This document shows, one piece after another, positions 11,080 through 23,872 of a stretch of 64,000 nt of DNA. Under the pieces are notes generated by a model, which worked only from the letters and a program-made list of their open reading frames with translations, was not told the DNA's origin and ran no database searches. Source of the DNA: Cryptomeria japonica (taxonomy: Eukaryota > Streptophyta > Pinopsida > Cupressales > Cupressaceae); contig NC_081414.1 in the NCBI RefSeq assembly GCF_030272615.1, positions 768,688,153 to 768,752,152 on the forward strand. Direction: 5' to 3'. The first letter of the stretch is position 1. Every line of letters starts with the position of its first letter. The position numbers were made by a program, and so were the translations under genes.

Positions 11080-12585
11080 GAACCAGTAGCCAAACTGGAG
11101 TAGAAAATTGCAGCTAACAAGAAGAAGGAAAGTCAACCGGTTTGGGTTGAGAAAGAAAAGGACAAACCAAAATCAAGTCTGGTAGTGCAGACTGTCCTAC
11201 ATGATGAAAGAAGAAACTTGTGGGTTGTGGATAGTGGCTATTCCAATCACATGACTAGTGATAAAAAATAAATTTATCAAGCTTGATGATTGGAATGGAG
11301 GCTCAGTGAGGTTTGGAGACAACTCATCCATCAAAATAAAGGGAAAGGGTACTCTAAATATTGATGGAAAACTAAAAGCACATGAAGTATATTATGTGGA
11401 AGGCCTGGAGCACAATTTTCTGAGTATGAGTCAGATGTGTGAGAAAGGTTATAAATTCACCTTTGATTCTACCGACTGCCAGATAAAGAAGGAGAGTACT
11501 AGTCAGGTTGTAGCTAAAAGCAAGAGGATAGATGGAATGTATACAATCTAGAAGAATGTTTTGAATCCCAATGAATGTTGGGATAAGTGGATGAAAGTTG
11601 GTTGTGGCACAGAAGATTAGGCCACATAAATTTTGATAATCTAGTTGCAGTAAGCAAAAAGGGTTGTGTGAGAAATATACCACCAATCATCAAACTTGTA
11701 AGCACATTTTGTAATAAGTGTGTGAAAGGGAAACATACTAAGGTGATATTTAAGACAAAAGGACACAACACCTCCAGACCACTTGAACTTGTACTTACAG
11801 ATTTGTGTGGTCCAACTAGGACAAGAGCTCTTTTTGGTGAGATATTTTTAATGCTCTTCATTGATGACTATTCAAGAATGACATGGGTCACCTTCCTATA
11901 GGATAAATCACAAACATTTGATAGATTCAAGATCTTCTAAAAGATGGTAGATAAGGAAAGTGGATGCAAGAGGAAATGCCTAAGATCCAACAAAGGTGGA
12001 GAGTTCACATCAAATGAGTTTGAAGATTATTGTGAAAGACATGGGATCAAAAGACAATACTCATCCCCTAGGACACTACAACAAAATGATGTGGTAGAAA
12101 GGAAGACCATGACCATCAAGGAAATGGCCAGAACCATGTTAAATGAGGCAAGTTTTCTTGATATGTATTGGAAGTAAGTGAATCATACTGCAACATATAC
12201 TTTGAACCGGGTTCAATTGAGAATAAACAACAATATGACACCTTATCAATTGTGGTATGACCAAAAACCCTTAGTCAAGTACTTCAAGGTGTTTGGGAGT
12301 AAATTCTTCATTAAAAGAGATCATGATGGTTTAGGTAGTTTTTATTCTAGGAGTGATGGAGGGATCTTTCTTGGTTACTCAACTAATAGTAAGGCCTACA
12401 AATGCTACAACAAAAGACTAAGAAGAGTCATTGAGAGTGTGCATGTAAGAGTTGATAAGGATATGCATAAAGAAAGACAAGCACAAATGAATCAGTATGA
12501 TGATTCCGGTGATGAAGGTGAAGAAGCTCAATCAGACAATGAACTAGAAGAAGCATCCTATAAGGGCCCTAACCGGTATGTGTAG
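11080..12585 (+). pseudogene. E2 protease and integrase
   Basis: Protease active site reads LWVVDSGYSNHMTSD near 11220 (DSG; Cys-to-Tyr after it), followed by a one-base frameshift near 11260. The strand continues VRFGDNSSIKIKGKGTL and VYYVEGLEHNFLSMSQMCEKG. Integrase resumes at 11587: ESWLWHRRLGHINFDNL (His-His), FCNKCVKGKH (Cys-Cys), LTDLCGP (first Asp), FIDDYSRMTWVTF (second Asp), GGEFTSNEFEDYC and LQQNDVVERK (catalytic Glu region). The C-terminal part runs FKVFGSKFFIKR and GIFLGYSTNSKAY. Stops at about 11899, 11938, 12175 and 12583. Confidence 0.85.
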
Positions 12586-13814
12586 AAAAATCACCCAAAA
12601 GAGTAGATTTTAGGTAATAAGAGTGATGGTGTGCAAACTAGAAGAAGATTTGTCCGAAATGATGAACAAGTCAATTTCTACCTTATGACTGAAATGGAAC
12701 CTAAGACATTCAATGAAGCCAAAAAAAGTTAGAAATGGAGGGATGCAATGGAAGAAGAGTTGCAACAGATTGAGAAGAACAAGACTTGGGAATTAGTCCC
12801 TAGACCGAAAGACAAGAACATCATTGGCACCAAATGGGTCTACTAGAACAAGATGAATGAAGAAGGTAAATTTGTTAGGCATAAAGATACACTTGCGTGC
12901 AAGAGTTACTCTCAAGTAGAGGGCATTGATTTTGAAGAAACATTTGCACCGATAGTTAGAATAGAAGAAATTAGGATGTTTCTAGATTTTTTTAGCCTAC
13001 AAGGGTTATAAGGTATATCAAATGGATGTAAAATCTGCTTTCCTTAATGGAAATTTGGAAGAAGAAGTGTACATGGAGAAACCATAAGGGATTTTGTTAA
13101 ATGATGATGAAACCTTTGTGTTCCAGTTGAAGAAAGCGCTATATACTTTAAAGCAGGCTCTTAGAGCATGGTATTCAAGGCTAGATAAGTACCTGAAGGA
13201 GAAAGGATTTAAAAAGGGGAGTGCTGACATGAATCTATACATCAAGACAAATGGAAACCACATGATCATTATGGTTGTGTATGTAGATGACATCATCTTT
13301 TGAGGTAAAAAGGACACTCTTTGCAAGGACTTTGTTGATTAGATGAAAATAGGATTTGAGATTTCTATGCTTGGAGAGCTGTCATTTTTTCTTGGTTTGC
13401 AAGTCTCACAATGAGACAAGGGAATTTTTGTCTCTCAAACCAAGTATGACCGAGACATGTTGAACAAATCTCAAATGGAAGACAAAAAACTAGTAAGTAT
13501 TCCCATGGTAACCGGATGCAAGCTGAGCAAGGATGATGAATCACCGGTAGTGGATCAGACATTGTATATATCCATGATTGGTAGTTTGTTATATCTTACT
13601 ACTTCTAAACCAAATATAGTGTAGGCAATATGCATGGTGGATAGATTTCAAGATGCATCCAAATAGTCACATATAAATGCAGTCAGGAGGATATTCTGAT
13701 ATATACAAGGGACACTTAATTATAGGCTATGGTATCCCAAGAAAGGGGATTTTATCTTACATGCCTATACTGATGTTGATTGGGTAGGTTGTATTGATGA
13801 TCATAAGAGCACTA
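12586..13814 (+). pseudogene. E2 reverse transcriptase and 5' half of RNase H
   Basis: RT begins about 12700 (KWRDAMEEELQQIEKNKTWELV, IIGTKWVY, EETFAPIVRIE). A frameshift lies in the run of T near 12985. It then continues [38 protein letters not shown] and the catalytic VYVDDIIF near 13277. RNase H starts with LWYPKKGDF and AYTDVDWVGCIDDHKST and is cut at 13814 by E3. At least six stops. The continuation is 21021-21441. Confidence 0.87.
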
Positions 13815-15231
13815 TGTTGGATATTATTGGCATATGATGAACTGACATGTTGATATGATGATAATATATGTTATCATTGATGTCAATAGGTTCAAGTGAA
13901 CTGGTATGAAGAGGTATGAGGAGATGCAGTGAATTGGTGTTAGGGTTTCACTAAGTGTGACTACCGGTTGGCGGTCTCAGCTCTAGGGTTTTTGGTTTGG
14001 CAATCTTGCTTGTGCGATGCAACCAGTGATACTCTGTGATGAGTTAGCTAAGAGATGTGAATGAAATCGAGGTGCCACATTAGCCTTGTGCACATGAAGG
14101 ATTTCCTTGAGGATATGGCATGAGAAGATCGACTGCATTTAAAGTCTACCTTGGGAATGATCATTCTCCTTGGCGGTATGAGAAGAGAGCATGATGAGTT
14201 ACTGATTCCTATGTGTGGTGAAGAATGGATGATGTATATTGTCTTGTGATCTGTTTGAAATTGTAATACTCTATGCAATGTGTTTGGACAGTCAGGATTG
14301 GACCGCCTGTGTTGTAAACCTAAGATGCTTAGGGTTTAGGGTTTGTGTTACCGACCTAACTGTTGTCTATAAGGTCGATGATATTTGTTATTATAAAGTT
14401 GTTGAAAAATGTTGTGTGTGTATCCGAATGATGAGATACTTGCCAGACCAGTAAGAGGAAAACTGCAGAGTGTGATTGCAGAGTAGAGGAAATGAAAAGG
14501 ATCTACCTTGGCATGTAGTGCTATTATCAGATCAGAAGTTTTACCTGTTGTCTTCTAATAACTTTAATAGTTGGAAAATCCCTTTACTGGGTAGCTTTAA
14601 TAGGATTATTGTAAAACCTTTAATAAGGGACTCAAGATCATTGAGTTCTTCAAATCCTCTAGCGAGGTAACCTCTAACAGGGTTTCAAACTTTAACAGGG
14701 TATATAGCCATCCCTTAACTGGGTGATTTCTAACAGGATCGGTTCCTAACAAAACCTTATTGTATAGTCTTTAATCAGATTAGGCTCTTAACAGGGCAAT
14801 CTTCAAAAGAGTTTAAAAACAAGCTTGTGGGTATTCATCACCACCGTGGTTTTTCCCATTTGGGTTTCCACATGAAAAATTTATGTGTTATGTGTTATCC
14901 ATTTTTCATGTGATGATTATGTATTATTTGGTTGAATGATTATGAATGCAAAGTTATTAGATTATGGTATTACTGGTATACCACATGCATATTTTTATGG
15001 GTGAAGTTGATATCAAGTATTGATAGTATTTGAAGTGTTTGGACTTATCAGTTTATGGTGTTTGATGTCTTACTGTGTTTAACCGGTATTGCCGTGGTTA
15101 AGTTTAGTGATGGTGACAACTAGTTGGTATTGCTTTAATCGGATAAGTTGTTGAGAAATTTTTTTCCCTGTATTGATTCACCCCCTCTGTCAGTTACTGT
15201 TGGGGTATCTATTGTTCATCATTATTCATCA
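13815..15231 (+). repeat. E3 5' LTR
   Basis: TGTTGGATATTATTGGCATA at the start and CATCATTATTCATCA at the end. Contains many short AACAGGGT or AACTGGGT repeats (14560-14800) and the CCACCGTGGTTTTTCCC segment. A degraded primer site (ATTGGTATAAAAGC) follows at 15232. Confidence 0.9.
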
Positions 15232-15285
15232 ATTGGTATAAAAGCACCTCCAGGTCCTCAGTGATATAAGCTTAACCACTTAAGG

Positions 15286-16614
15286 TAAAATATCCTAAGT
15301 TCAATAGAGACAACTTTAAGATATGGAAGGACAGAATGAAGATTTACATCAAGAGTATGGGTGCTCAACACTGGAGCTCTATTGAGAATGCCTATGTGGC
15401 TCCCACTGGCACTTTGACTAATGATCCGAAGAGAGAGATCCAGGAAAATGGGCAAGTCATGGAAGCCCTTATCAACAATGTGTCAGATATTGAGTTTATT
15501 TATGTACAAGACAAGGACACACTTAAGGATGTATGAGATGCACTAGAAAACATCTATGGTGGTGATGAGAATGTAAAAGCAAGCTAAGGAAGAGAGCCTT
15601 AGAGGTAAATTTGAGGATATGAGGATGGTTGAAGGTGGGACCATTCAACAATATGGCATTAGGATTAAGATTGTGGTAGAAGATATCAAAAATGTTGGTG
15701 GAACTATTGATGATACCACTATCATTAGTAAAGTCCTTAGATCATTGTTACCAATCTATGCAATTAGAGTTGCTGCTATCTGAGAACTAAGGTCTATTGA
15801 TAAAACTAAGGTATCCTTGGATTCTATCATTGCAAAATTAACTGTGTATGAGTTGAATAGCTATGATGGCAGTGTTCAAAAGACTGAGTCAGCCTTTAAA
15901 TCATCTACTGTACCATCCAGAAAAGCAAAAGAAACTAGTACCAGTTATGAATCCACGAAATGCAGAGATATGGATGATGAAGAGATTCTAATGGAGTTTG
16001 AAGCTCTTCTTGCTAAAAGACTTCCGAAGGGAACTGGAAAATATAGAGGTAAACTTCCTTTGAAATGTTTTTCCTGCAACAAGATAGGACATATAGCTAT
16101 TAATTGTCCTAACAATGACAATAAGGATAAACCAAAGAGATTTAGAAAGTATAAAGGAGGAAACAAAAGAAATTGTCTAGTTGCTGTGGATGAAGGTGTC
16201 ATTGATGAAAAATTAGAAGATGAAGAAAATGAAGACATAGTGTTTGTAGCAGTAAAGGAAGAAGTGTCTGACAAGAAAGCACTTGTCTCTCACATTGACA
16301 ACTCCAATGAGTGGATAATTGATAGTGGTTGTTCTTACCACATGAATGGTGACCAGAGAAATTTTCTGTCTCTGGAGGAATATGATGGAGGTGTTGTCAT
16401 ATTTGGAAATGGTGCACCATGTTTGGTAAAAGGTAAAGGATCCATCTCATTGAATGGAAAGAGCAGTGCAGATGATGTCTATTGGGTAGAAGGTCTTAAG
16501 CATAACCTATTGAGTGTTGCTCAGATGAATGACAAACAAATAGTTCTAGAATTCAAAGGCAGAGTTTGTAGTATAATTGAGAAGAATAGTGAACTTATTG
16601 CCACTGGTAAGTAG
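15286..16614 (+). pseudogene. E3 gag and protease
   Basis: The initiating ATG seen in the sister element E7 is deleted here; the frame is recognisable from KYPKFNRDNFKIWKDRM. A one-base insertion near 15570 (GTAAAAGCAAGC against GTAAAACAAGC in E7) breaks gag. From 15601 the capsid-like part continues (LRGKFEDMRMVEGG, VLRSLLPIYAIRVAAI). An intact zinc knuckle, CFSCNKIGHIAINC, lies at 16066-16107 (CX2CX4HX4C). Then come an acidic linker and the protease motif WIIDSGCSYHM (Asp codon at 16321). Nonsense at about 15781 and 16612. Confidence 0.88.
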
Positions 16615-17735
16615 ACCAGAGGTAACCTATTTCAGTTGACTACCAAGATAAGTTGGTGACTAATGGCTAAGTTTGATGATAGTTGGATATGGCATAGGAG
16701 ACTCTGTCATATGAAATTTGACAACATTATTAAAGCTGGTAAGATCAAGGTGGTAAGAGAATTACCTTTGCTGAACAAACCTAAGAATTCTTTGTGCAGA
16801 GAATTTCAACTTGGGAAGACGTCTTCCTCAACTTTTAAAGGTAAGTCTTTCTCAGCAGAAAATTTACTTGATCTTGTGCAAACTGATTTGTGTGGTCCTA
16901 TAAAAACTAGAAGTATTCAGGGAGATAGGTATTTTATGATTCTTATTGATGACTGCTCAAGAATGATGTGGGTCACATTCTTGAAAGACAAGTCTGAAGC
17001 ATTTGGAAAGTTCAAAGCCTTCAGATCATTAGTAGAGAAAGAAAGAGGTAAAAAGATAAAATGCTTGAGAACTGATCAAGGAGGAGAATTTACTTCTGAT
17101 GAATTCAATAAGTACTATGAAGATAATGGTATCAAGAGTCAGTTGTCTACCCCAAGGACACCACAACAGAATGGCATAGTAGAAATAAATAATAGGATTG
17201 TAGTTGAAGCGGCTAGAACAATGTTGATCTAAGGAAAGGTTGCTCACACTTTTTGGAGAGAAGCGGTGAGCACTGCAATCTATACTATAAACTAGGTACT
17301 CATCAAGAAAGGCAAAGATAAAGCTTGTTATGAGTATTGGACCAAGAAAACTCTCATTGTGAGTTACTTTAAAGTGTTTGGTAGTAAGTGCTATATCAAG
17401 AAAGGTGAGCATTTGAGCAAATTTGATGAAAAATGTGATGAAAGAATATTTCAAGGATATTCCACTAAGATAAAAGCTCTCAAGTGCCACAACAATATAA
17501 CTTAGAATTTTGTTGAAAGTATCAATGTCAGGGCTGATGAATCCCTTGAGGAACCTGAGGAAACATGCAGTGAAAAGATGAACAGAGTATAGCCTTCTGG
17601 GAATCGGTTAAGAAAGAAACTTATAAAGATCTTAGTGTTCCTGTACCGGTAGAAGCTGCAGTAAGAGAAGAAGAAGAGGTAAGTAAAGGAGAAGAAGAAA
17701 AGCTAGCAGATCAAGCTAGAATCATTCCTAGATAT
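16615..17735 (+). pseudogene. E3 integrase
   Basis: Same frame as the preceding 15817-16614 stretch. Motifs: DSWIWHRRLCHMKFDN (His-His); LCREFQLGK, where the first Cys of the zinc pair survives and the second is Phe; VQTDLCGP; LIDDCSRMMWVTF; DQGGEFTSDEF; PQQNGIVEINN (catalytic Glu region, Arg-to-Ile after it). C-terminal part: FKVFGSKCYIKKGE. Stops at about 17230, 17294 and 17503; a frameshift before 17736 separates it from RT. Confidence 0.87.
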
Positions 17736-19348
17736 GTGAAGCTGCATCATGATCCAAAGCAAATCATAGGAGATAAAGATGCAGGGATATTCACAAGAAG
17801 ACAAGTGAAGGAGAACTCTTGCATGATTTTTGAATTTGAACCCAAGACTTCCAGAGAAGCTCTTGTAGATGAAGACTTGATTAAAGCAATGGAAGATGAG
17901 CTAGACCAGATAGAAAAGAATGCAACATGGTCCTTGGTGCCTAGATCGGAATATAGAAATGTCATAGGTACCAAATGGGTCTCTAGGAATAAGAAGAATG
18001 AAGAAGGCATAGTTGTAAGAAACAAGGCTAGGCTTGTCTACAAGGGATACGCTCAGGAGGAGGGAGAAGACTATGGAGAAACCTTTGCTCCTATGGCTAG
18101 ACTAGAAGGTGTTTGAATGCTACTTACATTTGCAACATTTAAGGGATTAAAGTTTTATCAAATGGATGTGAAGTCTACTTTTCTGAATGGAATCCTGGAA
18201 GAGGAAGTGCATAAAGAGCAACCAGAAGGGTTTGATGTATCAGAAGATAGTGACATGGTGTGTAGATTACACAAAGCCCTGTATGGATTCAAACAAGCAC
18301 CTAGGGCATGGTATGAAATCCTATACTCTCATCTTGTGAAGATTGGATTTTAGAGAAAAAATGAAGATGACAACATCTAATTGAAATCAGAAGGTGATCA
18401 GATTCTGATCTGTGAAGTGTTTGTGGATGACATAATCTTTGGAGGAGATGATAAAATGAGTCATGCATTTGAGATGTCTTTGATAGGAGAGATAAAGTTC
18501 TTCATTGGTTTACAGATTCAACAAATGAAAGAGGGTATCTTTACTACCTAGTCCAAATATGTCAAAGAAGTATTGAAGACTTTTGGCATGGAGGAAAGCA
18601 AACTGGTTAGTACACCGATGGTGATTGGCTATAAACTAACTAAGGAAGATGATTCAGCATTGGTAAATGAGAAGGAGTACTAGTCAATAATCGGTAAGCT
18701 GCACTATGTGGTGCACAACAAACCAGATATTGCTCATGCATTAGGCATACTAGCTCATTTTCAGAAACATCCAAGAGAATCCCACTTGGTAGCTGTCAAA
18801 AGGATTCTTAGATATCTAAAAGGAATAGTTGATTATGGATTCTGGTATCCATATAATGATGACTATAATCTCAAGGTATATACTGATGCCAATTGGGGAG
18901 GTAATATGGATGACTGGAAAAGCACAACCGGTGGAGTGTTCTTTCTCGGAAGAAGATTAGTATATGGACAAGTAAGAAGAAGAGTTGTATTTCCCAATCT
19001 ACAGTTGAAGCAAAATATGTGGCAGCATTTATGAACTGCACTCAAGCAATTTGGATGAAGCATGTATTGGAAGGTTTAAAAGTCCCTGTATCTGAACCGG
19101 TGAATATATTTTGTGATAACACAAGTGCAATAAATATTTCCAAGAATCTAGTATTGCATGCTAGAACTAAGCATATTGAGCTTAATTATCACTTCTTGAG
19201 AGAGAAAGTTCAGAATAAGGAGGTTGTACTACAACATGTTTCCAGTAAGGAGTAGCTAGCAGATATATTCACTAAGCCCTTACCAAAGACTACATTTACC
19301 TATTTGAGAGGTGAATTAGGGGTTTTCCCCTTCATGAAGTCAACTAAA
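17736..19348 (+). pseudogene. E3 reverse transcriptase and RNase H
   Basis: RT: IKAMEDELDQIEKNATW, GETFAPMARLEGV, YQMDVKSTFLNGILEEEV, LYGFKQAPRAWY and [13 protein letters not shown] near 18420. The sequence after DDKMSH is about 10 residues shorter than in E7 (a small deletion). RNase H: VYTDANWGGNMDDWKSTTGG, then a frameshift near 18965 that destroys the SWxSKKQ segment. It resumes as AAFMNCTQAIWMKHVL, FCDNTSAINISKN and ADIFTKPLPKTTFTYLRGEL. Stops near 18115, 18351, 18378, 18550, 18680 and 19253. Confidence 0.88.
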
Positions 19349-19601
19349 GTTGTGTGCTCCACATCAGTCAAGTACTACAGTGACAAATCCTTCAGGTTGA
19401 TGTATTGAAGGATGCTACTCCTTAGGGGGAGCAACATAGTAGATTTGGAAGCTTGTGCCTCCACTTTGGAATTGATGTCAAAGGGGGAGAAGATCTATGA
19501 TGTATGGGGAGAAGATATCTAATGTTGAAGATACACTGGTCTATGATGTTTTCAGTCGCAATGCTACACTAAGTATTTCCATCAATGCCAAAGGGGGAGA
19601 T
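19349..19601 (+). other. E3 3' untranslated region and polypurine tract
   Basis: Several GGGGGA runs precede the LTR (about 19424, 19484, 19594). AAAGGGGGAGAT at 19590-19601 is adjacent to the 3' LTR and is the polypurine tract. Confidence 0.8.
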
Positions 19602-21020
19602 TGTTGGATATTATTGGCATATGATGAACTGACATGTTGATATGATGATAATATATGTTGTCATTGATGTCAATAGGTTTTAAGTGAACCGGTATGAAGA
19701 AGTATGAGGAGATGCAGTGAACTGGTGTTAAGGTTTCACTAAGTGTGACTACCGGTTGGCAGTCTCAGCTCTAGGGTTTCTAGTTTGGTAATCTTGCTTG
19801 TGTGATGCAACCGGTGATATTGTGTGATGAGTTAGCTAAGAGATGTGAATGAGATCAAGGTGCCACATCATCCTTGTGTACATGAAGGATTTCCTTGAGG
19901 ATCTTGCATGAGAAGATTGACTGCATTTGAAGTCTACCTCGGGAATGATCATTCTTCTTGGTGGTATGAGAAGAGAGTGTGATGAGTTATTGATTCCTAT
20001 GTGTGGTGAAGAATGGATGATGCAGATCAATTTGTGATCTGTTTGAAATTGTAATACTCTATGCAATGTGTTTGGATAGTCAAGATTGGATCATCTGTGT
20101 TGTAAACCTAATATGCTTAGGGTTTAGGGTTTATGCTACCGACCTAAATGTTGTCTGTAAGGTCGATGATATTTGTTATTGTAAATTTGTTGGCAAATGT
20201 TGTGTGTGTATCCAAGTGATGAGATACTTGCTAGACCAGTAAGAGGAAAATTGTAGAGTGCAATTGCAGAGAAGAGGAAATGAAAAGGATCTACCTTGGC
20301 ATGTAGTGCTATTATCAGGTCAAAAATTTTACCTGTTGTCTTCTAATCATTTCAACAGTTGAAAAATTCCTTTACCGGGTAGATTTAATAGGCTTATTGT
20401 AAAAACTTTAACAAGGTGACTCAACATCATTGAGTTTTTCAAATCCTTTAGTGAGGTAACCTCTAATAGGGTTTCAACCTCTAACAGGGTATATAGCCAT
20501 CCCTTAATCGGGTGATCTCTAACAGGATTGGTTCCTAATAGAACCTTATTGTATAGTCTTTAACCAAACTAGGCTCTTAACAAGGCGAGCTTCAAAAGAG
20601 TTCAAAAACAAGCTTGTGGGTATTCATCCCCACCGTGGTTTTTCCCATTTGGGTTTCCACATGAAAAATCTGTGTGTTATGTGTTATGCATTTTTCATGT
20701 GATGATTATGCATTACTTGGTTGAATGATTATGCATGCAGAGTTATTATGTTATGGTATTATTGGTATACCACATGCAAATGTTTATGGGTGAAGTTGAT
20801 ATCAAGTATTGATAGTATTTGAAGTGTTCAGACTTATTAGTTTATGATGTCTGATGTCTTACTGTGTTTAACCGGTATTGCCGTGGTTAAGTTTAGTGAT
20901 TGTGACAACCAGTTGGTATTGCTTTAACCAGATAAGTTGTTGAGAATTTTTTTTACCTATACTGATTCACCCCCCCTCTTAGTACCGATTGGGGTATCTG
21001 TTGTTCATCATTATTCATCA
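19602..21020 (+). repeat. E3 3' LTR
   Basis: Partner of 13815-15231 with the same ends; numerous single-base differences between the copies are visible by eye, so E3 is not recent. Confidence 0.9.
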
Positions 21021-21441
21021 CACTAGTGGTGGTGCAATCTTCCTAGGTAATGGGTTGGTCTCATGGAACAAAAAGCAGCAAGATTTCCTTTCTCTATCTA
21101 CTGTTGAGGTAGAATATATTGCTACTACCACATGTTGTTCTCAGGTGCTATGGATGAAGCAAACCCTCAAGGATATTTAGGTAGAGGTGTCTCACCCCAT
21201 TTCCATCCAGTGGGACAATTTCAGTGCAATTAACGTATCGAAGAATTTGGTTATGAACTCAAGGACAAAGCATATTTCCAACAAACATAATTTTCTTAGG
21301 GAGAAGGTGGCAGATCAGGAAGTCAAGGTAGAGTATGTTCCTATAGGTGAACAAGTGGTTGATATCTTCACCAAGCCTCTACTGGTAAACACTTTTGAGT
21401 ATTTGAGACACAAGTTAGGAGTGGTGTCACGTGCTTCATGA
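21021..21441 (+). pseudogene. E2 RNase H, 3' half
   Basis: Continues E2 after E3: TSGGAIFLGNGLVSWNKKQQ, LSLSTVEVEYIATTTCCSQV (active-site Glu in the AEY position reads VEY), WMKQTLKDI, one stop at 21178, IQWDNFSAINVSKN, RTKHISNKHNFLREKV and VDIFTKPLLVNTFEYLRHKLG, ending at 21439-21441. Confidence 0.9.
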
Positions 21442-21874
21442 AATTAAATATGTATGAAGATCTATGGTTAAGAGGGAGTTCATTGTAAAATATCCTATCT
21501 CTTGGACCATATGCTAGACACAGGGGGAGATCAATTGTTTATGATGCAGTACTAGCATGCTTGAAATTTTGGGTGTACTGGAAGAAAAAATTGTAGAAGA
21601 AGGAAATTGTTGTAGAAATACCCAAGAGAATTTCATGATTACAGGAATCTACTTTCCCAATTGGTAGCACTCATAATACAATCACATTTGATTCGTATAT
21701 GCTGCTGGTTGAGCGGATTCTGGCCAAAAGGGGAGAATACACTGTATAACCGGTGGAGAATGAATTAGATGGAAGGAGGCACCCAACCCTTTGTCATTGT
21801 TGTTAAGGGGGATAATGATCAAATGGGCCAGATGAAGGAATAAAGTGTGTTGACATCAATTCCAAAGGGGAGAT
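21442..21874 (+). other. E2 3' untranslated region and polypurine tract
   Basis: Non-coding. GGGGAGA or GGGGGA runs occur at about 21522, 21740 and 21808. CAAAGGGGAGA at 21863-21873 lies directly against the 3' LTR. Confidence 0.7.
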
Positions 21875-22751
21875 TTTTGGCATTATATTGTCATTGATGT
21901 CAAACAGTATGGTATGGTCACCGGGGTGAGTAAATAGTGGTGACTGGTATGGGTGAAGTAAGTAATAATGTCAACCGGTATGAAGGATGTAGTGTGTAAG
22001 TAGACATAAAAGGTATGTTATTGGTACACATGAAGTGCAACATCTACCGATAAAGAAGGACCACTAGCAAGCAAGCAAAGAAGAAAAGAAGAACAAAGGG
22101 ATGTGATCATTGATAGACAAAGAGAAGTATAATGCAATCAGAAAATGGATTTAGTGGATGGACCAACATGTTTGATGGAAGGCCAAGTTGATCCACCGAT
22201 AGAGGAGAGGTCAACAGGTATGAAGGTCCACTGGTGAAGTTAGGTTATACTATTGAGGTGTGTTGTACCAATAGAGAGTCGGTCGGCGAAGGATGTCAAA
22301 CCGAATTTGCAGTCTAAGCATATGTGGATTTTGACAAGCATGATAGGTGGACACCAAGTGGTGAGCATGCAGAGGTTGGTGAAGTGTTCATCGATGTGAT
22401 AGTTGACAAGTAGGTCGACATTAATAAAGAACCTACAAATCATGGGACAATGGCAGGATGTTGCGGCTCGAGAGAGACAAAGTGGTAAGGTGATTGAAAT
22501 GACCTTGCAGGATCGTTAGCTGAAGGAAATAGCCAAGCCATTAAAGGTGATTAATAGAGAAACCCCTAAAAGCATGTTGCAGACATCTAAAAATAGAAAA
22601 TATGCATTGGAAGGCAAGGATATGGTAGTGCTGTTTGATATGATGCAAATCATCTTTCCAAAAAAGGAGATCCGATCAAATTTGATATGGATTGAGTTGT
22701 TAGAGGAAAACCCTAGCACACCACTGTTTGAATTTTTCTTTTGGCAGGAAA
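21875..22751 (+). repeat. E2 3' LTR, 5' half, cut by E4
   Basis: Aligns along its length with 7224-8113 of the 5' LTR (for example CATTGATAGACAAAGAGAA, AAGCATGTTGCAGACATCTA). The first bases read TTTTTGGC instead of TGTTGGC. It ends at GGCAGGAAA, where E4 starts. Confidence 0.85.
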
Positions 22752-23680
22752 TGTAATGCCTGCCAAAATACCCTAGAGAAATATAGCTAAAAACATGCTA
22801 ATTAATTTTTCTTTTAAACAATACAACACATAACATCACTTAAGCAATGCAGTGAGCACACAACAACAATTAAGTGTTATGAAAATAGAATAATTCACTC
22901 AAGCTATTCAAACAATTATGCAAGTGGAATACAATAAATCATTTCTACTACTCCCTAGGGTACCTCAATGCCATTACTTAATCTACCTACATAAGAAATA
23001 ACCATTTACTTTCTTCCAATTCAATACCTCATAATCTTAATCATTATACACACATAGGTGCAACATAGCAATACCTAACACTCAAGATATGCAACCTTCT
23101 TAATCTGTCATTTAATATGAGATTCTATCTTTCAATGCACCACTATTTCCTTTTTCACTTAGATTCATTTTATACACCAAGTTCCTATTACCATTAACCA
23201 ATCTCTGACTATAAACATCACCATACACATACCAAGATTAATCCCTTACATTGCATTAACATGATTTCCATTTGCAATTAAATTCTACATAGTCATTTAT
23301 AATTCTATGCTCCTAGCATACTTATTACTTCATCATGATTCCAAAAGAACATAATGCAATACTCACAAAGTCTCCTTAAACATTTAACCCATAGCTCATT
23401 TAATACTCATAAAATCTCTTACACTATATCAATTAACCAACAATCATCTTATTACAAATCAGGTAACTACACAAATTCATCTCAACACAAACTATGATTC
23501 AATATCCTAATTCCATAACCACTAATAGCATCCACCAAATGGAGATATAATCTTAAACCATAACACATGATACATTATAATCCTTTCTTAAAAGACAAGC
23601 ATTCATTTTACCATCTACCCATACACTTACTAGTAATTTTCATCAATAAGATTAGCAATTCATTCACTAATAAGATACAT

Positions 23681-23766
23681 ACAATATCTCATAAGGAACC
23701 TTCAATTACACCCCAATAATTATACAATATCTCATAAGGAACCTTCAATTACATCTAGGCTGACAC
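23681..23766. repeat. 43-bp tandem duplication in E4
   Basis: ACAATATCTCATAAGGAACC is repeated at 23681 and 23724, with identical continuation into TTCAATTACA in both copies. Confidence 0.85.
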
Positions 23767-23872
23767 TCAAAACCAAAGAGACTAACCAACAAGGACTCTC
23801 AAGCAAGAACTCACACAGAGCCACAAGAATAAACTCCCAGAGGCATAAAACTCATCAGGACATAAATGTATC

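Larger units (their letters stand above)
13815..21020 (+). mobile_element. Copia E3, complete element nested in E2, duplication CACTA
   Basis: 7,206 bp with two LTRs (1,417 and 1,419 bp), bounded by CACTA at 13810-13814 and 21021-21025. Internal order is gag, protease, integrase, RT, RNase H, polypurine tract. The site is inside E2 RNase H, dating E3 after E2. Stops and frameshifts are scattered through all domains and the gag start codon is gone. It is closely related in protein sequence to E7. Confidence 0.93.
7224..22751 (+). mobile_element. Copia E2, host of nested E3 and E4
   Basis: A plus-strand Copia element with 5' LTR (7224-8916), gag, extra zinc knuckles, protease, integrase, RT and RNase H (cut at 13814, resumed at 21021), polypurine tract (21863-21873) and 3' LTR (from 21875, cut at 22751 by E4). 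The RNase H joins perfectly once E3 and one CACTA copy are removed (HKSTSGGAIFLG). Coding parts carry many stops and frameshifts. Confidence 0.88.

Noticed and set aside
13053-13326. Minus-strand frames opposite RT in E2, and similar ones opposite RT in E3 and E7
   Set aside because: Antisense shadows of pol coding sequence.
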